A stretch of DNA of 64,000 nucleotides from positions 2,108,001 through 2,172,000 of the forward strand of contig OZ345372.1 in the NCBI GenBank assembly GCA_977006965.1, in the 5' to 3' direction. Shown in pieces: positions 52,600 through 63,915 of the stretch. The notes beneath the pieces are model-generated. The model was not told where the DNA came from. It saw only the letters and a list, made by a program, of their open reading frames with translations, and did not search any database. The stretch comes from Phymatolithon calcareum. Taxonomy: Eukaryota > Rhodophyta > Florideophyceae > Hapalidiales. Numbering within the stretch: the stretch's first letter is position 1; each line of letters opens with the position of its first letter. A program made the translations under genes and the position numbers.

Positions 52600-52860
52600 T
52601 ATTTGACTTAATCAGAGTTGCATTGAATTATGACAATGGCTCGAGCCAGGTTATTCTCTTTTGCAGGGGTCCATGTATGCTTCTGCAGGATACTGCTGAG
52701 TGTTCCAACTGCCCAAGTTCCTTGGCTCACAATTTCTTCAATCAAGTTCTGTGGGACTCTCGGATAGTGGCCTACGAACCATCCCGCGAAAGGAATTTTG
52801 TGGCCGATTTCTTTCATCCGCAATACTTGATGCAGAAGACCCTTCTTGGAAACTATGGAA
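52600..52860 (-). repeat. Repeat family G, best-preserved coding end
   Basis: Minus strand. Frame 52823-52608 (71 aa) reads AGWFVGHYPRVPQNLIEEI, SQGTWAVGTLSSIL and HTWTPAKENNLARAI before its stop. The 3' tail runs toward 52540 with CGCCGACTGTCC. It is the C-terminus of an unidentified retroelement protein shared by five copies in the window. Confidence 0.6.
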
Positions 52861-53184
52861 GATAGTCCATGGCAACAAGGACGTTTCCAAGCACCTCCTT
52901 TCCAGGCTCATTGCCTTTTATTTCTGAACAAGCTCCCGATTGTCATGAGCACCAATGCTATTTGCTGTTTCCAAAAGAACCCCATTATTTTCCCGTGGCC
53001 TGGCTCATGATTTTCACCGCACCGTACGTAACCACGATCACCACTACTACAGCTCGGTAAGGAGTTGACATCATAGACTTACAAGAGTCTTGGCGTTGTC
53101 AATACATATCTCCCCGTTAATGCGTCAGTGACTGGGGGATGTGCCTGAAGTGGAAAGACATCGAGTGAAGGAGGAGAAGAAGAA

Positions 53185-53420
53185 GAAAAGTATAATTTTA
53201 TTTAAAAGCTACCCACGCATCTACTGACGCTTGTGGCAACTTTTCGGGTGCCAAAAAATTCGGAGAGTGAGAAGAAACCCTAGAGTTCCGTGGTTATTGT
53301 GGTTCATTGCAATCCGTGGCAAGGAATCACGTCATAATAGTTGTACATCCTGTGAGAGTAAACATCTACGAAGCTTCCAAATTTTTGTAAACTCTCGTTT
53401 CCGGAGATTATAGAGTAATC
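53185..53420 (-). repeat. Short repeat family E, copy 1
   Basis: Begins TTTTATTTAAAAGCTACC and contains CTTGTGGCAACTTTTCGG. Relatives at 54298-54480, 56343-56360 (tail only) and 57150-57330. On the minus strand the unit ends GGTAGCTTTTAAATAAAA, a retroposon-like 3' end. Confidence 0.45.
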
Positions 53421-54297
53421 TCGCAACCTGGAACAATCTTGACGATACGATAGCCACGTTGATAGCCTAGAAGCAAATGCTGCTTCTGGGCCATCCGGCG
53501 AAAGTTGTTAGAACATTTTCTCTGCCTCCTCGGATACTCTTGCTCCCCCAGATGGTGAGACTGCAACCACGTTTTATACTGTTTCTAAAAACTATCATAG
53601 GTAGCCATGTAACTACCAGCTATCATATGCTTGGAAACTGCGCAAAAAATTGTGATAGTCAAGGTGCACATGTTAAATCTTGCATGCGACGCAATATCGT
53701 GGAAGGAAGACAACAAGCCTATGGGCTTGTGTCCCACGTCGACGTGACAGTATCTAGAAGGTGCAGACCGTGCGTCCAATTCACAGTTATATTTACGGAG
53801 CTAAACTTTTTATTGTCGACACACATTCTTACAAATTCCTGGCATGCATTAATCTATCCAGGCTCTCATCTAATACTGACCACTTCATATGGATTGGATT
53901 CGATTTCGGTTTAATTGAAGCTCCCGCTGTCAATTATCATTGCACCTGAGAGACCACTTCATACGAAGATGTATCATCTCTGCAAATATACAGCTGTAGC
54001 AAGAAATTTTTAGGGAGCTGTACGGAGAGAATCATTGTCATCGCCCATACTGCCATTGGTCTTTCGAATGGAATTAGATTCGCAGTACGATACGCCGGAC
54101 TTATGATTTTCCTCTAGGTACAAATAGTCCTGAAGAAACGTGAATGATTTCTGAGCATTAGTATCTCGATACTGTATCGAGTGCCAATATAGCAGCTCAC
54201 GGAATTAATAAAAATGAATGCTTTATTCCCCTATGGCGCTAGCAAGCGATGCCTCAATTTTTACCACTAGTTAGATTTCGGCAGAAGAAAAGGAATG

Positions 54298-54480
54298 TAG
54301 ATTTTTATTTAAAAGTTACCAGCCCATCCAAATGCTTGGGCAACTTTTCAATTTTCAGACCGGCCTATAGAGGTACATGGGGCTAGAATTTGCGGCGCAG
54401 TACGGTATGGTACCAAAAACTACCTCTGGTCCTTAAGCGGGCCTCAAGGGGAGAAAAATAGTCCACTGTACTGTTTCACG
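54298..54480 (-). repeat. Short repeat family E, copy 2
   Basis: TTTTTATTTAAAAGTTACC start, CTTGGGCAACTTTTC block, then ACTACCTCTGGTCCTTAAG and AGGGGAGAAAAATAGTCCACT blocks shared with 57270-57325. Confidence 0.5.
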
Positions 54481-54608
54481 CGGACTCAGCATACCGTGAC
54501 TTAGGATGCGATTGTTGAGCAAGAGTGATTGAGGTTACCTTGCTCTTGACCGCTTTAAACGTGATCAGAAGTTCGTCGAGTGCACTCCTCATAAAGGCAC
54601 TTTCCCCT

Positions 54609-54694
54609 CAAAGCATTGAATTATTTACTTATTTTTATTCTTTTCTCGGCGCAGTGTCGAGAATAAATATCAAGCTGTTGAACTCAGAAGCAAC
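54609..54694 (+). repeat. hAT 5'-end fragment
   Basis: Starts CAAAGCATTGAATTATTTAC and continues TTCTTTTCTCG...GTGTCGAGAATAAATATCAAG, matching the left end of the element at 17390. It breaks off after about 85 bp. The right end is not seen nearby. Confidence 0.75.
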
Positions 54695-55149
54695 AAGAGA
54701 CATACACTGCAGTTTCAGATTGCCAGTGAGATGGCACACATCGTCAAAGATTGACTCTGGGGTTGGTCGGACGCAGGAAAAAAACTCAAGATAACAGGTG
54801 CTAAGATGCTATCGAGAATAACGGAGAGACCATTAGCCGGCGAAGCAAGGACACCCACCACAGTCGTAGTGATGCGGACAAGAAACTTTGATGGAACTGG
54901 TTTCGACAGATTCTTGGAATGGACGAGCTCCGCCTGGTCCGCCAAGTCCTTTTTTTAAGTAGTATTTATTAAACGCTCTAAGTAACACTTTTGAGAAGGG
55001 AAAGGAGATATTTTTCAGCTGCTCCAGACTTGTAGCTTAATGTAACGTTCATATATGATCATTCCGGAAGTTCTATGTCGTGGCCCTAGCTTCAGGGTGT
55101 GGGAATAGCTTGGAGTCCACTATTCGCTCATCGGCCCTTCGAGCTCGCA

Positions 55150-55520
55150 ATTCTTATCATTGGGTTTTCCATTCCATATCATCGTAAAAGACAAGGATAA
55201 AGAAGAGTAGCTGATCCAGTGCTTCTTTGGTCATTTTGATCTCTTCTCCGGTTAGCTGGTATCTGGTCAAATGATTTCCAACTGTGTCCATGAGCCTTGA
55301 TACGATTCGCCAAATTTTTTCTTCTAGGAGTATAGTGCTCAGTGCACGAAATCTACCAAACGCCCACTTCACTGCCACTTGACGGTGTCGTACTTTCGGC
55401 AGCCTTAACATCGCTTGAATTGATACGAGGATATCATACGGTATATTTCTCTTTCTGTTTGTCTCGAAGGATTCTCCTTCATACTTGAAGAGTGATGCTT
55501 TCAGTCAGCCCGCTGAAATT
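55150..55520 (-). pseudogene. LINE family B-like C-terminal fragment
   Basis: Frame 55411-55157 with LPKVRHRQVAVKWAFGRF and KMTKEALDQLLFFILVFYDDME, the C-terminal signature also seen at 9892-10278 and 37318-37010. Upstream 55520-55412 retains the KRNIPYDIL-like motif in a shifted frame. 5' truncated, dead. Confidence 0.6.
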
Positions 55521-55856
55521 CCGTGCTTGAGATATTCTAACCCCTTCTTAAACTTCTAATGCTTTAGCATCGGTCAGGTGCTGCTACAATGCGTCAAACC
55601 AATGCCAGAATCACTTTTTGGTGACCTACCTGGACGAGACGTGAAAGCCGCAGTGAAACTCGCTATCAATAGGATATCGTGGAAGAAACTTAGACCCTCG
55701 AATCGCTACTAGCCCCATTAGGGGAAAAGGCAAAATTAATGAATGAATGTTTAGGTTCTGCGTTCCTTTTCATATTTTTAAAAATATTTTAAATAAGCTT
55801 GTACGATTCTCAAATTATTGCAGCATCGTTAAATCATGCACACGGGGAACAGTGAC

Positions 55857-55905
55857 ATTTTAAAAGCTCCCAAAACCTCAATATGAGTAACAGTGCGGCT
55901 TATTA
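55857..55905 (-). repeat. LINE family A 3'-tail fragment
   Basis: TTTTAAAAGCTCCCAAAACC with stem-loop CTCAATATGAG (55877-55887) and GTAACAGTGCGGC. Only the 3' tail remains. Confidence 0.6.
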
Positions 55906-56159
55906 CTCGCGAATGGGCAAGAAAGAGACTTTTTCATGTGCTATGATGTTGAAAACTACTGTAGCGCTGAAGACTGGTCTTGCACGGAAGACAATTGTCT
56001 GCTGGGACAAATAACAAGGGACCTTGTAAAATAAATATATCAAATATCCCCGTGGGACGGAGTGGTTCGTAAGTAAGTGAATTAACAGAGAAGGTACTGC
56101 GAGTCCCAGCTAGACGTAAGTCAGCACCTTACAAGCGTGTATTATACTTCTATAGCCAC

Positions 56160-56320
56160 AAAATTTTTCATTTGCATCTTCAGGATTGCATAGTACCTTT
56201 TCAATGGCTCGAGACATGTCAATCTCTTCTGTAGGTGTACATGCAGGCTTCCTCAGGATATTGCTTAGTGTTCCAAGTGTCCTTGCTCCTTAACTCCTAA
56301 TTTCTTCAATTAACTTCGGA
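56160..56320 (-). repeat. Repeat family G, minus-strand fragment
   Basis: Encodes, with stops, the TWAVGTLSNIL-like and ACTPTEEIDMSRAIE-like segments of the family. Tail side at about 56160. Confidence 0.55.
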
Positions 56321-56399
56321 GGGCGAAAGAAAAAGAAGTAGGAGTTTTTATTTGAAAGTTACCACGAATGTGGAAGGAGAGAGGGCCTGACCGGACCGA

Positions 56400-56638
56400 A
56401 CGGACCACAAGCGACAAAGGACAAGATTCCGGCGCGGGCGCCCGTGCCCGCGCCGGCGCAAGTGGCCGCAGCAGTAATGCTGCGCAACGCGATTCTTCTG
56501 ACGGTAATTCCGTCGGAAATGGCTGGCGCTATCGCGAACGCGCTCGCCTGGGACTCGGAAAATCGAGAACTTGCCACGCTCGAAATGCCAGACACAACTC
56601 CGCCGTCGCTGGATTTCCAAGAAATCTTGCGAATTTAA
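56400..56638 (+). CDS. Conserved short ORF of unknown function, copy 1
   Basis: The frame ends at TAA 56636-56638. It reads Pro/Ala-rich (ARAPVPAPAQVA), then a hydrophobic stretch (AVMLRNAILLTVIPSEMAGA) and NRELATLEMPDTTPP...EILRI. The same frame is kept in the diverged copy at 58843-59094 despite about one-third residue differences, so this, and not the alternative arginine-rich frame, is the likely coding frame. Upstream extent unknown; it may be an exon or a retroelement gag piece. Downstream lie a CCGGTTATGATAACCGG hairpin (56654-56670) and a GAAGGCTATCGCCTTC hairpin (56802-56817). Confidence 0.4.
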
Positions 56639-56929
56639 GCAGATTTGATACAGGCCGGTTATGATAACCGGTCCGGCTACCCGTGCACCTGTGCGTCACA
56701 GGAAGGAGCCAAGAGTTCAGTCAGGAATTTTCCCCGCTACATTGCAGGGTTTTTTGAAATGACAAGAGCTGTGCTCCGGCCTCCCCAGGGGAGAAGGCTA
56801 TCGCCTTCTGGTAGTATGGTAGTACATGGATTCCGCCCTGTGTGGTGTGCCGCAACGATCAAGGAAGCTGGGAGAGAAGACAGAAGGAAATGAAAGAAGG
56901 CAGAGAGATGATTAGCTACCGTGAACGTC

Positions 56930-57135
56930 CTAAATGGTTTCCAACCCGGGCATCCCTTTGAAGGACGGCGAATGAAGATTGGCTGCGTAGCGATATGGAT
57001 GTTAAGCTGGACTATGGTCTGCACCTTGTGCAGCTTGGACAGCTGTTGTGACATCAAGTACCACTCGTATCTGTTAAGGTCTACTAGAGCCGTAAGGATG
57101 CGGAGTTGTTCCATCAGCTTCGAGAAATCCCGCAG
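56930..57135 (+). repeat. Short interspersed repeat F, copy 3
   Basis: Plus orientation: starts GTCCTAAATGGTTTCCAACC, ends near TAAAGAAAAGAAAAAG at about 57145. Copies at 20575-20725 and 50745-50980 are inverted relative to it. Confidence 0.6.
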
Positions 57136-57149
57136 TAAAGAAAAGAAAA

Positions 57150-57330
57150 AGAAAAGAAGGTTACCACAACATCTCCAGCCGTTTGGGGCAACTTTGCGAA
57201 AGGCATATGGCTCTTTCTTGGATGAACGTTTCGATGGTCGGGTGCGACTCAATCTGATGGAATACCAACACCTACCTCTGACCCATAATTGGGGCTCGAG
57301 GGGGAAAATTGATCCACTATTGAGGGCGAC
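57150..57330 (-). repeat. Short repeat family E, copy 3
   Basis: GGTTACCACAACATCTCCAG, TTGGGGCAACTTTGCG, and the CTACCTCTGACCCATAATTG and GGGGGAAAATTGATCCACT blocks shared with 54298-54480. Confidence 0.5.
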
Positions 57331-57649
57331 AGAGCTTTTCAAGAAGACAGAGAAAACATGCGAAATTATAGCAGTGAAGTCGGACTCGACAAATCGTGTA
57401 ACTACTCATTCTGACTAACTAAAAGATCACTTCTTGGTGTCGTCCGATTTCCTTAAAGCCGCGCAATTTGTTCCAAGTGATCACCCAGTGCTTTGCTTTG
57501 CGATATCGATGTTTGGTCCAATTCTAACAGACTCTCCTTCTGAACGTGTCAGCCGTTATTACATAGCGCTTAATTCGTTTCTCCTTGTAAGTAGCTCTAC
57601 TCTCAGAGGGACCTTCTTCAGAATTCGATTTTTGCGTCCGCACAACCAG

Positions 57650-58654
57650 CAGGGGTTGTGCGCAATCCATTGCTATTGCAATTAATTGCAATTCGTAGCA
57701 ATTCGACACAAATTGGGTTCTGATGAAGAATTGCAATTCGAATTGCTGGTAAGTAGGTTGTACGAAAGTGTATAGTTCAGCAAGAGCAGAGTTGTCGGAA
57801 ATAACGATCACTTCAAATGTATCATGCGTAGTACGTGGTAATTGGTTGTCGGTAGCATCTAACTTTATTTTATAACTCGGGCCAGTATAAGCGTTCACCG
57901 GGGGAGCACTGCACCATTTTGGCCCAAATCAACTAAATAACTATCGGGCTAAAATGTTGCCGTGCTCCCCTAGTGTTAGGTACGTAAAATTCTACGTACT
58001 GTATACAGTTACAACAGCCTCAAGATATCCATTCACGTCAATCATGTCGAACAAGACGAAATGTGATGTTTTGCGTCTACCTCTGTCCCAAGGCCGACCA
58101 ATGCACTGAAGGAAGCGAATTTTGTTTCTAGAAGGGTACTGGTTTTTCGAATCCGTACAATCACCTGAAGCGTTGCATCGGTGGTGGCCGTGAGGATCAT
58201 CTTCCGGAAGTGTACCATTCTACGAGAGATTGTAACCTGCGCTCCGGAACTTCATTCAGTTTCAAGACCCCTATTGTCATGAAGCTCACCGAACGTGAGA
58301 AGGTGATGGATAGGTATCTGCGATTAATCATATTCAAGTCATTGCCGATCAGTTTCGTCACCGACGGAGAAGTTCGTGCATTCTCGAAGCACGATCAAGT
58401 CTTTTGCACGAATACGTTTAAGAAGGTACTGTTTGTGCTATTGGAACTCGTTGACCGGCGTATCTCTGGAGAACTAAAAGAAAATAGGGGTGCGCTTATG
58501 CCTAGGAGAAGAGGCATGAATAAACAATTAACTTGACTATTGCGAGAAGTATTCAAATTGCAATCCGAATTGCTGACTAACCGTAGTGAGCAATTGAATT
58601 GTTTAATTGCGCAACAAACAGCAATTTCGAGCAATGGAATTGGCACAACCCCCG
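57650..58654 (+). mobile_element. hAT-type element, copy 2
   Basis: Ends CAGGGGTTGTGCGCAATCC and ...GGCACAACCCCCG match those of copy 1 (156-1474). The internal palindrome is kept (57900-57924 with 57946-57970). A 315-bp stretch of copy 1 (521-835), with the hairpin and the start codon, is absent; the join falls at a shared AAC. Flanking octamers ACAACCAG and ACTAACAA agree at only 5 of 8 positions, so the target duplication is decayed or the flank is recombined. Confidence 0.8.
58016..58536 (+). pseudogene. hAT zinc-finger ORF, broken copy
   Basis: Homologous to 836-1356. The ATG and first 23 codons are deleted. A CGAG-to-CTAG change makes a TAG at 58129-58131 just after GSEFCF in the finger region. 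The rest (58210-58536) stays open to the same TGA and shares the MKLTEREKVMDRYL and MPRRRGMNKQLT ends. Not translatable as the full protein. Confidence 0.75.
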
Positions 58655-58842
58655 ACTAACAATCTGGAAAAGTCATCAGTTCCAGTTTCAAGTAGTTTGA
58701 CTGATAATAAGGACGCGACAGAGGTCCACGATGGCTGCTGTGTGTATCTATGGGACGTTTTTTCTCATAACGATTTCTTGTTTTCGGAAGTGATATTGCT
58801 TTTCCAAACTTTTCGTGACGATTTGGAGCTGATATAGAGAGG

Positions 58843-59094
58843 CTGTGCGGATCGAAGGGACCAGAAACGATTCAAGACAAGTTTCCAGGGCGGGCGCCCC
58901 TGGCCGCGCCGGCGCAAGTGGCCAAAGCTATCAAGCTGAACAAAACGCTTGTGTATGTGGTAATCCCGCCGGAAATGGCTGGAGCAATCGCGAACACGCC
59001 CGCCTGGGACTCGGCGAATCGAGAACTCGCCACGCTCGAAATTCTAGACACAATCCCTCCGTCGTCGCATTTCGAAGAAATCTTGCGAATTTAA
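58843..59094 (+). CDS. Conserved short ORF of unknown function, copy 2
   Basis: Same frame as 56400-56638: GRAPLAAPAQVAKAIKL, IPPEMAGAIANTPAWD, NRELATLEILDTIPP, EEILRI, TAA at 59092-59094. Similarity continues about 170 bp downstream (CTGTGCGTCACAGGAAGGAG, AGAGCTGTGCTCCGGC, GGGAGAAG) and stops at about 59266 where the pogo-type element begins. Upstream limit not defined. Confidence 0.4.
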   Translation: MCGSKGPETIQDKFPGRAPLAAPAQVAKAIKLNKTLVYVVIPPEMAGAIANTPAWDSANRELATLEILDTIPPSSHFEEILRI

Positions 59095-59266
59095 GCGGAT
59101 TTGGTACAGGCCGGCTATCATAACTGGTGGATCTGTGCGTCACAGGAAGGAGACAAGAGTGGAGCCAGGAATTTTTCCCCGCTCCAATGCCATGGTTTTT
59201 TGAAAAGGCAAGAGCTGTGCTCCGGCATCCTCAAGGGAGAAGACTGTCACCTTCTAATAGTTTGCT

Positions 59267-62200
59267 CGGACACTGATCACTGTATTTAAATTGAATGTGC
59301 CAGTAAATCTGGATTCATAATAATTGGATCCATATTAATAAACGTTTTCTATGCAGAAATGATGGATCCAGGTTAATTAAGGACGTAGAGCTGACATGGA
59401 CTTGTCCTACTTTCGAAAAGAAAGTACTGCGCTAACAGTACTTCTGTAATGTACTTCACGTCCAATATCTCCACGTTCTGAAGCGCAAAATCGACCTACG
59501 TTCTTGGTCAACTTACATAAGTGAATGGCACCAAACCCTATAAGACAGGATTAATAACCGTACTGTAGCTCGGACGACCCATTAGAGTATTTCGCTTTTA
59601 TGCACGAATTACATATTAACCAGTTGAACATCCCTTTTTCGTGGTCCATAACACTGCAAAATCCTGAATGACGTCTAAGTGTATTGGTTTATAGTATTGT
59701 TATTGACCGACACGAGAAGACAAAAAATTCCGTTTCCATTATACAAAGAGTCACTTTATTCTACATAAGAGAATTCAATTGTGGCGCCCAACGCCACTGA
59801 CATACTCTTCATTTCCTATAACACTATCTGCCTTCAAATTATCATTAGAGCTTGCATTTACACCAAGTCCTTTCAAACACCATTACAGTCATTACAGTAC
59901 CGTAGATTTCGATGCGTACTTACACGGCGAAAGGTCACCAAGGGAAAACCCTAGAACCACTGCTTACACTGTAAGCAGTACAGTGTTGGCGTCTGCGGCG
60001 GCTAGGCTGCCAAGTCGTTCTTTGATCCAATTCTTTTTCTATAAAGTTTGCCGCTTCGCGATGCCCTTAGTGTTTGCCAGGGGATAACCCGACCACAGCC
60101 AGCGTGCCAACTTGTGCGTTTAACAACCCCACATCAATCGATTGAAAAGTGCAAAAGTTAAGCCAGCTCGCAGAGAGCCTTAGCTACCCAAAACATGAAC
60201 TAAGACCATGAAAAAAATTTAATAACTTGAAGAAATTTCTGCATCATCATGGATTTGACAAGATAAACGCTCCGTTAACTATACATCAGAACAATTGACA
60301 TATAAAGTCAGCGATGGTCAGCATCAACCCTCAATTGTTTCAGTTCCCAAATTTTTTGATTGCGGAGCAAAGGAAGGAGCACTTCGTTTCCTAAATAAAG
60401 AAAGAGTCAAAATCCGCACCAGAACCCTCGAGCGGGACTGCGATTATCTCATCGAGGGTAAGTGGACGTGCTATTGAACGTTATCTTGCACGCGTGGTTG
60501 ATTCTCCCGTTCCATTCATCTACGCAGACAGCCCGATCTCCCACGAGTTGAGGACCACATTAATATGTCAAACAATTATCAAACCTCTGTCTTTCGCCAA
60601 AGTCATCTTGTTTCCACTATTTCCCTACGCCTCACCGTCATTGATTTTACGTCGGGCGAGAAGGGTTTAGCAGCAAAAGCAGTATCGTGCTTTTGAAACA
60701 TGTTTGCCAGTAATTACAAAGCAAATCACGAGAAAACGAAAAGCTGTTAGAAAAAGAGAGATATTTATCTGAGTATAAAGAAGGCTGGATCACGCGCAGG
60801 GCTTATATCGTGATCAGTGAGCCACTGGGTCAAGAGATCTAATTTTAAATCTCTCCCGGGTCGGGGACGGTTCAGCTTGTGTTTCTGCCCTTTATGCGGA
60901 GCTGTTCTCTCAGCTTGAACGAATGGATCCGCAAACAAAAAAATAAGGCTGTGTCTTCTTTAGTGCGCAGCAAAAGCAATCAATTTAGACGCCCCACCGG
61001 ATTCGCCCGTTCACCTTGGAGTGTAATGGAAATCAGAGTTTATCGAAGAAAAGACATCTGTCCGCTGGATACAGACGTTTATTTTAAACCACATACTGGT
61101 TCTTCGATCGCAGTATGGAGCTCAAGCAGTAGTACCCGAGAAGCAAGCCGAAATTGAGAAATAAGTGGCTTTCTATCTCGGGGAGCTCAAACGCTGTTTT
61201 GATGAGGGCTCTTTGAACGAGGATCGGATCGAGAATACTGACGAGACTCACTTAATATTTAATACGGACAACGGTCGCAGAATTGGTCTCAGAGGTCACG
61301 AAAATGTCAGATATGCTGATGCGGTGTTTTTTTAAAGAAGGTATTACTATGACGGTGGGAATCACTGGAGGAGAGAATGCTCGAATTGAGGTTCATATGC
61401 TCATCTTCATTAAACACAAATGCTCTCACCCGATTCTATGCGTTCCGGTTAAAATCAATGGTGTTTGCTATCGAATCGGAAAGAGCGGATAGATGTAAAA
61501 AGGGTATTTGACCAGTGGCTGTCAGAGCCGTGAGCGATCTGTAAACTTTCCAGTGTCGGAAAGAGGGTCCTGTTTGTCGACAACGCTAATGGTCACAATG
61601 TAACACCGTTCCAGGAACAATTGCTGAAATATATCAACGCTAACCTTCGGAAATTCCCCAACAATGCAACACATTTAGTGCAGCCGGCTAACTTGTTCAT
61701 AATCTGGAAATGTTATTTTCTTTACTATTTTCAAGGCGGTCACCAAGGAGTCCTTTCTACCAGTAAAACTACGGAAGGACTTACTGCGAGCCAAATTTTA
61801 CCAGTGCATCAAACCCTACGGGAGCTTTGTGAGTCCGTCCCGAATTGTGCTTTCAAATCCACGGGCTTCCTTGCTGCCGAAAACGCCAGTATGATCGGAC
61901 GATTATCAGAAACTTCAAGCAGACAAATTTGATGCTTTTTGTACAAGCTCTATGATCTTATGTTTTTTCCAGAGACTTCCGCGGAAGCACTTGATTATGG
62001 CTTGTCACCATGTAGGACAAAAGAGAAAGACAAAATCATGCAGTCGAGATGTGTTCTTTGAGAAGGTCATGGGTGTGCGGGGAGAAAAGAAAGGCATACC
62101 TCCAAGGCAAGACACGGGCAGGACTGGCGCGGATAAATACCGAATAAAAGAATTTGCAACGGAAGAAATTCGCTGAGCGCGGAGTCGGTTGCACGCCTTA

Positions 62201-62948
62201 AATGCCATTGCTGGTAGTGTCGGTAAGCGCCAACAGTTTCGGTGCTTTAGAGAGGTCATCGCACGAGAACAGCTCGGCTGTATGCACCGTCGGCTTCTTC
62301 GCTATGCAGTTCACAGGATTTTCACTCATGAAAAGCGAGCTCTTCAAATAACAAAGATAAAAGATGCCTGGTGGAAGCGATGGGATGCATATAAAGTGGA
62401 GCTGATACACCAAGAGAAATGGAAACCAAGAGCAAATGGGTCAGGCGATAAGCTGGAAAATCCAGGATAATAATTCTTCCTAAAGTTGTCTGCCGATTCT
62501 GTGCGAGATGTAAACTCTCAAAAAGACAAGCATGGGATCAGTTTCGCACGCAAGGCAATGTTTCAGATGGGGATGTCTCTCAACTATAATGCCGTCACCG
62601 GAAAGTCCACTAAGTGGGAAGAAGCCCTGCTCTTTTCAAATCTTCAAGAAAAAATCGCGAAGCACCGCAATCATTTCAATGGCGATCCCGTCAACTCTGA
62701 ATGATCTCCAAATATCATTTCTTGATAGCACATTTACACAATAATCAATAAACCAACAAAACTCTCATCATGACACACATATTGGGCCTCAGAGCTCTTA
62801 AGAAGTTCGACTATCAAGATTATTTCTGAACTTACCTTAAATAGCCTGGATTGAAAATCAACCTGTTCTAGGTTAATTAGCGTTCTTGATCTAAATATCC
62901 TAGTTCAATATTATCCTGTACCAGGTCAAATACAGTGATCAGTGTACC
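59267..62948 (+). mobile_element. Pogo-type (DDE_1) DNA transposon, decayed
   Basis: The left end carries GACACTGATCACTGTATTT (59267-59285). The right end carries its inverse AAATACAGTGATCAGTGT (62928-62946). Subterminal GGATCCA/GGTTAATTA motifs lie near 59310-59390 and 62850-62925. It encodes a broken transposase on the plus strand. Exact ends and target duplication are unresolved (a TA lies only on the right). Confidence 0.6.
60295..62704 (+). pseudogene. Pogo-family transposase, broken
   Basis: Pieces in order. 60295-60477: N-terminal part. 61150-61310: GELKRCFDEGSLNEDRIENTDETHLIF (first catalytic Asp) and NTDNGRRIGLRG. 61283-61492: EGITMTVGITGGENARIE. 61560-61710: VLFVDNANGHNVTPFQEQLL (second Asp) and NATHLVQPANLFII, where the third catalytic Asp has become Asn. 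About 630 bp of unrelated sequence follows. The tail then resumes at 62347 (ITKIKDAWWKRWDAYKVELI) and 62486-62704 (SADSVRDVN, FARKAMFQMGM, IAKHRNHFNGDPV). The protein would bind and cut element ends if intact. Many stops and shifts, so inactive. It shares its tail with the ORF at 25489-26694. Confidence 0.75.
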
Positions 62949-63599
62949 TGACCTGTGTCTTTCTGCGCGATGCGCTTTACGCAGAAGTGAGGAAGCGCTC
63001 TGTAAGGAAATCTGATAGAGATCAAGGCGCCATGTGCCGCGGACGAGAATAGACGATGTGGTAAGTGCAGAACCTCCTGGGAAGAGCCGTAGTTTAATAA
63101 AATCGGGAAAATAGTCCAGAGGTCAATCTTTTAGCTCCGGAAGAGGTCACACAATGGCGTCGAAATTCTGGTACCACTATTAGACTCCACTTTACAAGAT
63201 CTTGAAGAGTATATTGCTCAATACATGTTCTTCATTTGATACGGCTTGTAAAACATATATTTCTCGTGTTTCATGCACTTGTCATGTTCCGCAGTTGAGG
63301 AATCACTACCACGATCTCAGTTCTAATTAAGTCCGCAGAGAAAGTTCCTGGTCCATTGATAGCATAATATTTCTGAAAAGACAAGATTTTGATTCGTGAT
63401 GTAACTTGCTTGTAGGAAAGCAAAAATTAATCTATCAAAAAATATTCTAAAAGACAATTATTTTCAAATAGATCTCAGCGGCGATCCATCGAGCTGTACG
63501 AACGCAAATTAGCACTCTTCTTGGTTGAGCGTCCATAGCAGAGACTCTTAAATAAATAATTTTGAATGCGAATCATTTACCGCACTAAGCAGTGAGGAT

Positions 63600-63915
63600 G
63601 AAAGAGAGACGATACCAAACTCTCTGCGCGAGATGGCTTGTAGGTCACTTTCTAAGAAATCCTCCGAGATTGGTAGAATAAATGAGCAATCAAGGAGCAC
63701 GTGCAGTTAGACCACTCAATAGTATCCTGAAAAAGCATTCATGGACTCACTCCTACTAAACAGAATGACGTGCCCAAGGTGCTGATGAGAACTTCGCAAT
63801 TTGGATTAAAGCCACTGATGAATCGATTCTAGTCTATTACATGCCAAGAGAGGTGCCGACTTTCCTCAAGTTGGAACACATTGCATGTTCTCAATAAATC
63901 AACTTAATTATGAAT
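63600..63915 (+). repeat. Repeat family G, right-edge copy
   Basis: Contains SNQGARAV-like and LNSILKKHSWTH coding remnants and the tail GAGGTGCCGACTTTCCTCAAG...TTCTCAATAAATC ending near 63900. 62949-63599 has no recognised feature. Confidence 0.6.

Noticed and set aside
56359-56620. Arg/Gly/Ala-rich ORFs on both strands at the GC-rich segment
   Set aside because: Composition-driven frames; the frame ending at 56638 is the one conserved in the second copy.
60780-60890. tRNA-like stretch with a possible anticodon stem (AGAGAT...ATCTCT) and GGTTC
   Set aside because: No acceptor stem or consistent D and T arms could be paired. It lies inside a decayed transposon.
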